Positions 7,114 to 7,892 of a DNA stretch of 7,892 nt are shown in pieces. The first letter of the stretch is position 1; each line of letters opens with the position of its first letter. The notes beneath the pieces were generated by a model that was not told where the DNA came from, made no database searches, and was given only the letters and a program-made list of their open reading frames with translations. Made by a program: the position numbers and the translations under genes. Source of the DNA: Bacteroidota bacterium (GTDB lineage Bacteria > Bacteroidota > Bacteroidia > Chitinophagales > Chitinophagaceae); the NCBI GenBank assembly GCA_023409675.1, contig JAEYRC010000112.1, positions 1-7,892 of the forward strand, written 5' to 3'.

Positions 7114-7569
7114 TTACCGGATCTTCCGGGTCAGGTAGTCCTGGTAATCCGGGATACTCACTTCATAGGCCTGCAGCATCAGCGGTGAGGTGAGAATAAA
7201 ATCCGCTGTTGCCCGGTCACAGGCCACGATGCAGTTCCAGGCTATGGCGACCCGAAGCAGCGCTTTCACATCGCTGTCATGTGGCTGCGACTCCATTGGA
7301 TCCCAGAAAAATATCAGCACATCCACTTCCCCGGTGGCTATAAGGGTACCCACCTGCTGGTCTCCACCAAGTGGACCACTTAGCAATTTCTTCACCGGCC
7401 GGTCGAGCTGATCTTCGAGAAGCCGGCCTGTAGTACCTGTCGCCACTAACTCGTGACGGGCAAGTTCCTTCTTATTGAATTCCGCCCATTCCGTGAGGTC
7501 GAGCTTTTTATTATCGTGCGCCACTAGGGCAATGCGTTTCCGGGATTGTATCAAGCGTTTCCTGACCAT
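7114..7569 (-). CDS. mgsA: Methylglyoxal synthase
   Basis: The product, 151 residues from the ATG at 7567-7569, converts dihydroxyacetone phosphate to methylglyoxal and phosphate in the cytoplasm. This bypass relieves sugar-phosphate build-up when phosphate is short. Motifs follow E. coli MgsA closely: IALVAHD (13-19), ATGTTG (43-48), LSGPLGGDQQVG (63-74) with catalytic Asp70, LIFFWDP (85-91) with Asp90, PHDSDVKALLR (96-106) with His97 and Asp100, ATADFI (120-125) and the terminal PDYQDYL. Each key residue is numbered one lower than in the E. coli enzyme (His19, Asp71, Asp91, His98, Asp101), which supports this ATG. A TTG codon 18 bp further upstream (7585-7587) is in frame and would give 157 residues. 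Total length matches the 152-residue E. coli protein. It is divergent from the gene at 7784, and no promoter was recognised upstream of it. Confidence 0.96.
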   Translation of the reverse strand: MVRKRLIQSRKRIALVAHDNKKLDLTEWAEFNKKELARHELVATGTTGRLLEDQLDRPVKKLLSGPLGGDQQVGTLIATGEVDVLIFFWDPMESQPHDSDVKALLRVAIAWNCIVACDRATADFILTSPLMLQAYEVSIPDYQDYLTRKIR

Positions 7570-7680
7570 ATCAATAGTTTCGAGCAAATTACTACAGCAG
7601 CACAGATATTCAAGTAGCCTTTTACTGGTAACGTCCCCGGTTATATGGTCTGAATTTGCCTAAACTCCGTTAAATCCCGG

Positions 7681-7720
7681 GTTTTTAACTTTTTCTATAT
7701 AATAATCAAACAATTATGGA
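7681..7720. other. AT-rich stretch next to the DnaA-box pair
   Basis: Only 7 of these 40 bases are G or C, far below the surrounding genes. The stretch contains TTTTTAACTTTTTCTATATA and then AATAATCAAACAATTATGG, and directly abuts the inverted repeat at 7721. Such DNA melts easily and could serve as an unwinding element or as promoter upstream sequence. Which of these applies cannot be told from sequence. Confidence 0.5.
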
Positions 7721-7755
7721 GTTATCCACAATAAGGCATTAAATTTGTGGATAAC
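7721..7755. promoter_or_regulatory. Perfect 11-bp inverted repeat containing two exact DnaA boxes
   Basis: The left arm GTTATCCACAA (7721-7731) and right arm TTGTGGATAAC (7745-7755) are exact reverse complements separated by 13 bp. Each arm contains the DnaA 9-mer TTATCCACA, on the plus strand at 7722-7730 and on the minus strand at 7746-7754. This is the strongest form of the bacterial DnaA box. The pair lies between divergent genes, beside AT-rich DNA, and the right arm overlaps a candidate -7 promoter element. It could be bound by DnaA or could be the operator of another dimeric regulator. Presence of the repeat is certain; its role is inferred. Confidence 0.7.
7740..7747 (+). promoter_or_regulatory. 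Candidate -7 element for the gene at 7784
   Basis: TAAATTTG is an exact TAnnTTTG match, and the same octamer occurs upstream of uvrB. Transcription would start near 7754, about 30 nt before the ATG. No TTTG -33 element is evident 19-21 bp upstream, where the left DnaA-box arm lies. The last two bases (TG at 7746-7747) also begin the right-hand DnaA box, so a protein bound there would compete with RNA polymerase. Confidence 0.45.
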
Positions 7756-7783
7756 CCGGAGCTAACTACCCATTAAATTGATT

Positions 7784-7892
7784 ATGAGACGAATACTGAC
7801 TGTTTGTTTAGCGAGTTTGCTGTATTGGAGCGCGGCTGGCCAGGTGACTGTTCCCGGGGTAAACGCTCCTTTATTTGCGGGCAATGATGAAT
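7784..7892 (+). CDS. N-terminus of an exported protein, function unknown (partial)
   Basis: An ATG at 7784-7786 opens a frame of 36 codons that stays open to the window edge. The product begins MRRILTVCLASLLYWSAAGQ, a type I signal peptide with two arginines, a hydrophobic core and likely cleavage after A-A-G (residue 19). This would leave a mature start QVTVPGV. A Cys at position 8 lies inside the hydrophobic core and is not in lipobox position, so a lipoprotein is unlikely. It is divergent from mgsA, 214 bp away, with its candidate promoter embedded in the DnaA-box repeat. No Shine-Dalgarno site is at the normal distance. The family cannot be assigned from 36 residues. Confidence 0.75.
   Translation, partial: MRRILTVCLASLLYWSAAGQVTVPGVNAPLFAGNDE

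Noticed and set aside
7117..7129. Hairpin CCGGA-TCT-TCCGG at the end of mgsA
   Set aside because: It is only a 5-bp stem formed by the last mgsA codons and has no downstream U-tract, so it is not supported as a terminator.
7570..7587. TTG start for mgsA giving six extra residues
   Set aside because: The ATG at 7567-7569 brings the active-site numbering to within one residue of E. coli MgsA. The extension adds nothing conserved, though it cannot be excluded.

Overview
The window reads as ordinary chromosome from a member of the Bacteroidota, most likely the Chitinophagaceae. This rests on the character of the PolA, UvrB and Pfk-2 proteins, on two exact copies of the Bacteroidota -7 promoter octamer form TAnnTTTG upstream of genes, on A-rich leaders without clear Shine-Dalgarno sites, and on a 9-bp CAGGAT-type tandem repeat that I recall from intergenic DNA of this phylum. 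The family level is an inference from memory, not from a search. No rRNA, tRNA, CRISPR array, transposase or phage gene was seen.

Layout from left to right. Positions 1-78 hold the first 26 codons of a leftward gene for an exported protein, cut by the window edge. Then come three tightly packed leftward genes, in transcription order polA (1737-4562, DNA polymerase I with all three activities apparently intact), a cytoplasmic DsbA-family CxxC protein (1070-1720) and pfkB (107-1060, a Pfk-2 type phosphofructokinase). They are separated by 16 and 9 bp and probably form one operon. A 180-bp gap with a three-unit 9-bp tandem repeat separates polA from uvrB (4743-6782). Upstream of uvrB is a 331-bp gap with a candidate uvrB promoter and a short coding-like relic resembling the end of a TPR protein. 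Next is mgsA (7114-7569, methylglyoxal synthase). From about 7570 to 7783 lies a divergent non-coding region with a very AT-rich stretch and a perfect 11-bp inverted repeat whose arms contain two exact DnaA boxes. A rightward gene for another exported protein begins at 7784 and runs off the window.

How the genes fit together: polA and uvrB belong to nucleotide excision repair, where UvrB marks the lesion and Pol I refills the excised gap. pfkB and mgsA act at either end of upper glycolysis, making fructose-1,6-bisphosphate and diverting dihydroxyacetone phosphate to methylglyoxal. These links are functional; the sequence does not show joint regulation.

I do not see a new multi-gene system. 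The observation most worth a second look is the inverted pair of perfect DnaA boxes beside AT-rich DNA at 7681-7755. It lies where transcription diverges and overlaps a candidate promoter. It could be an operator, a DnaA-controlled promoter or, less securely, part of a replication origin.
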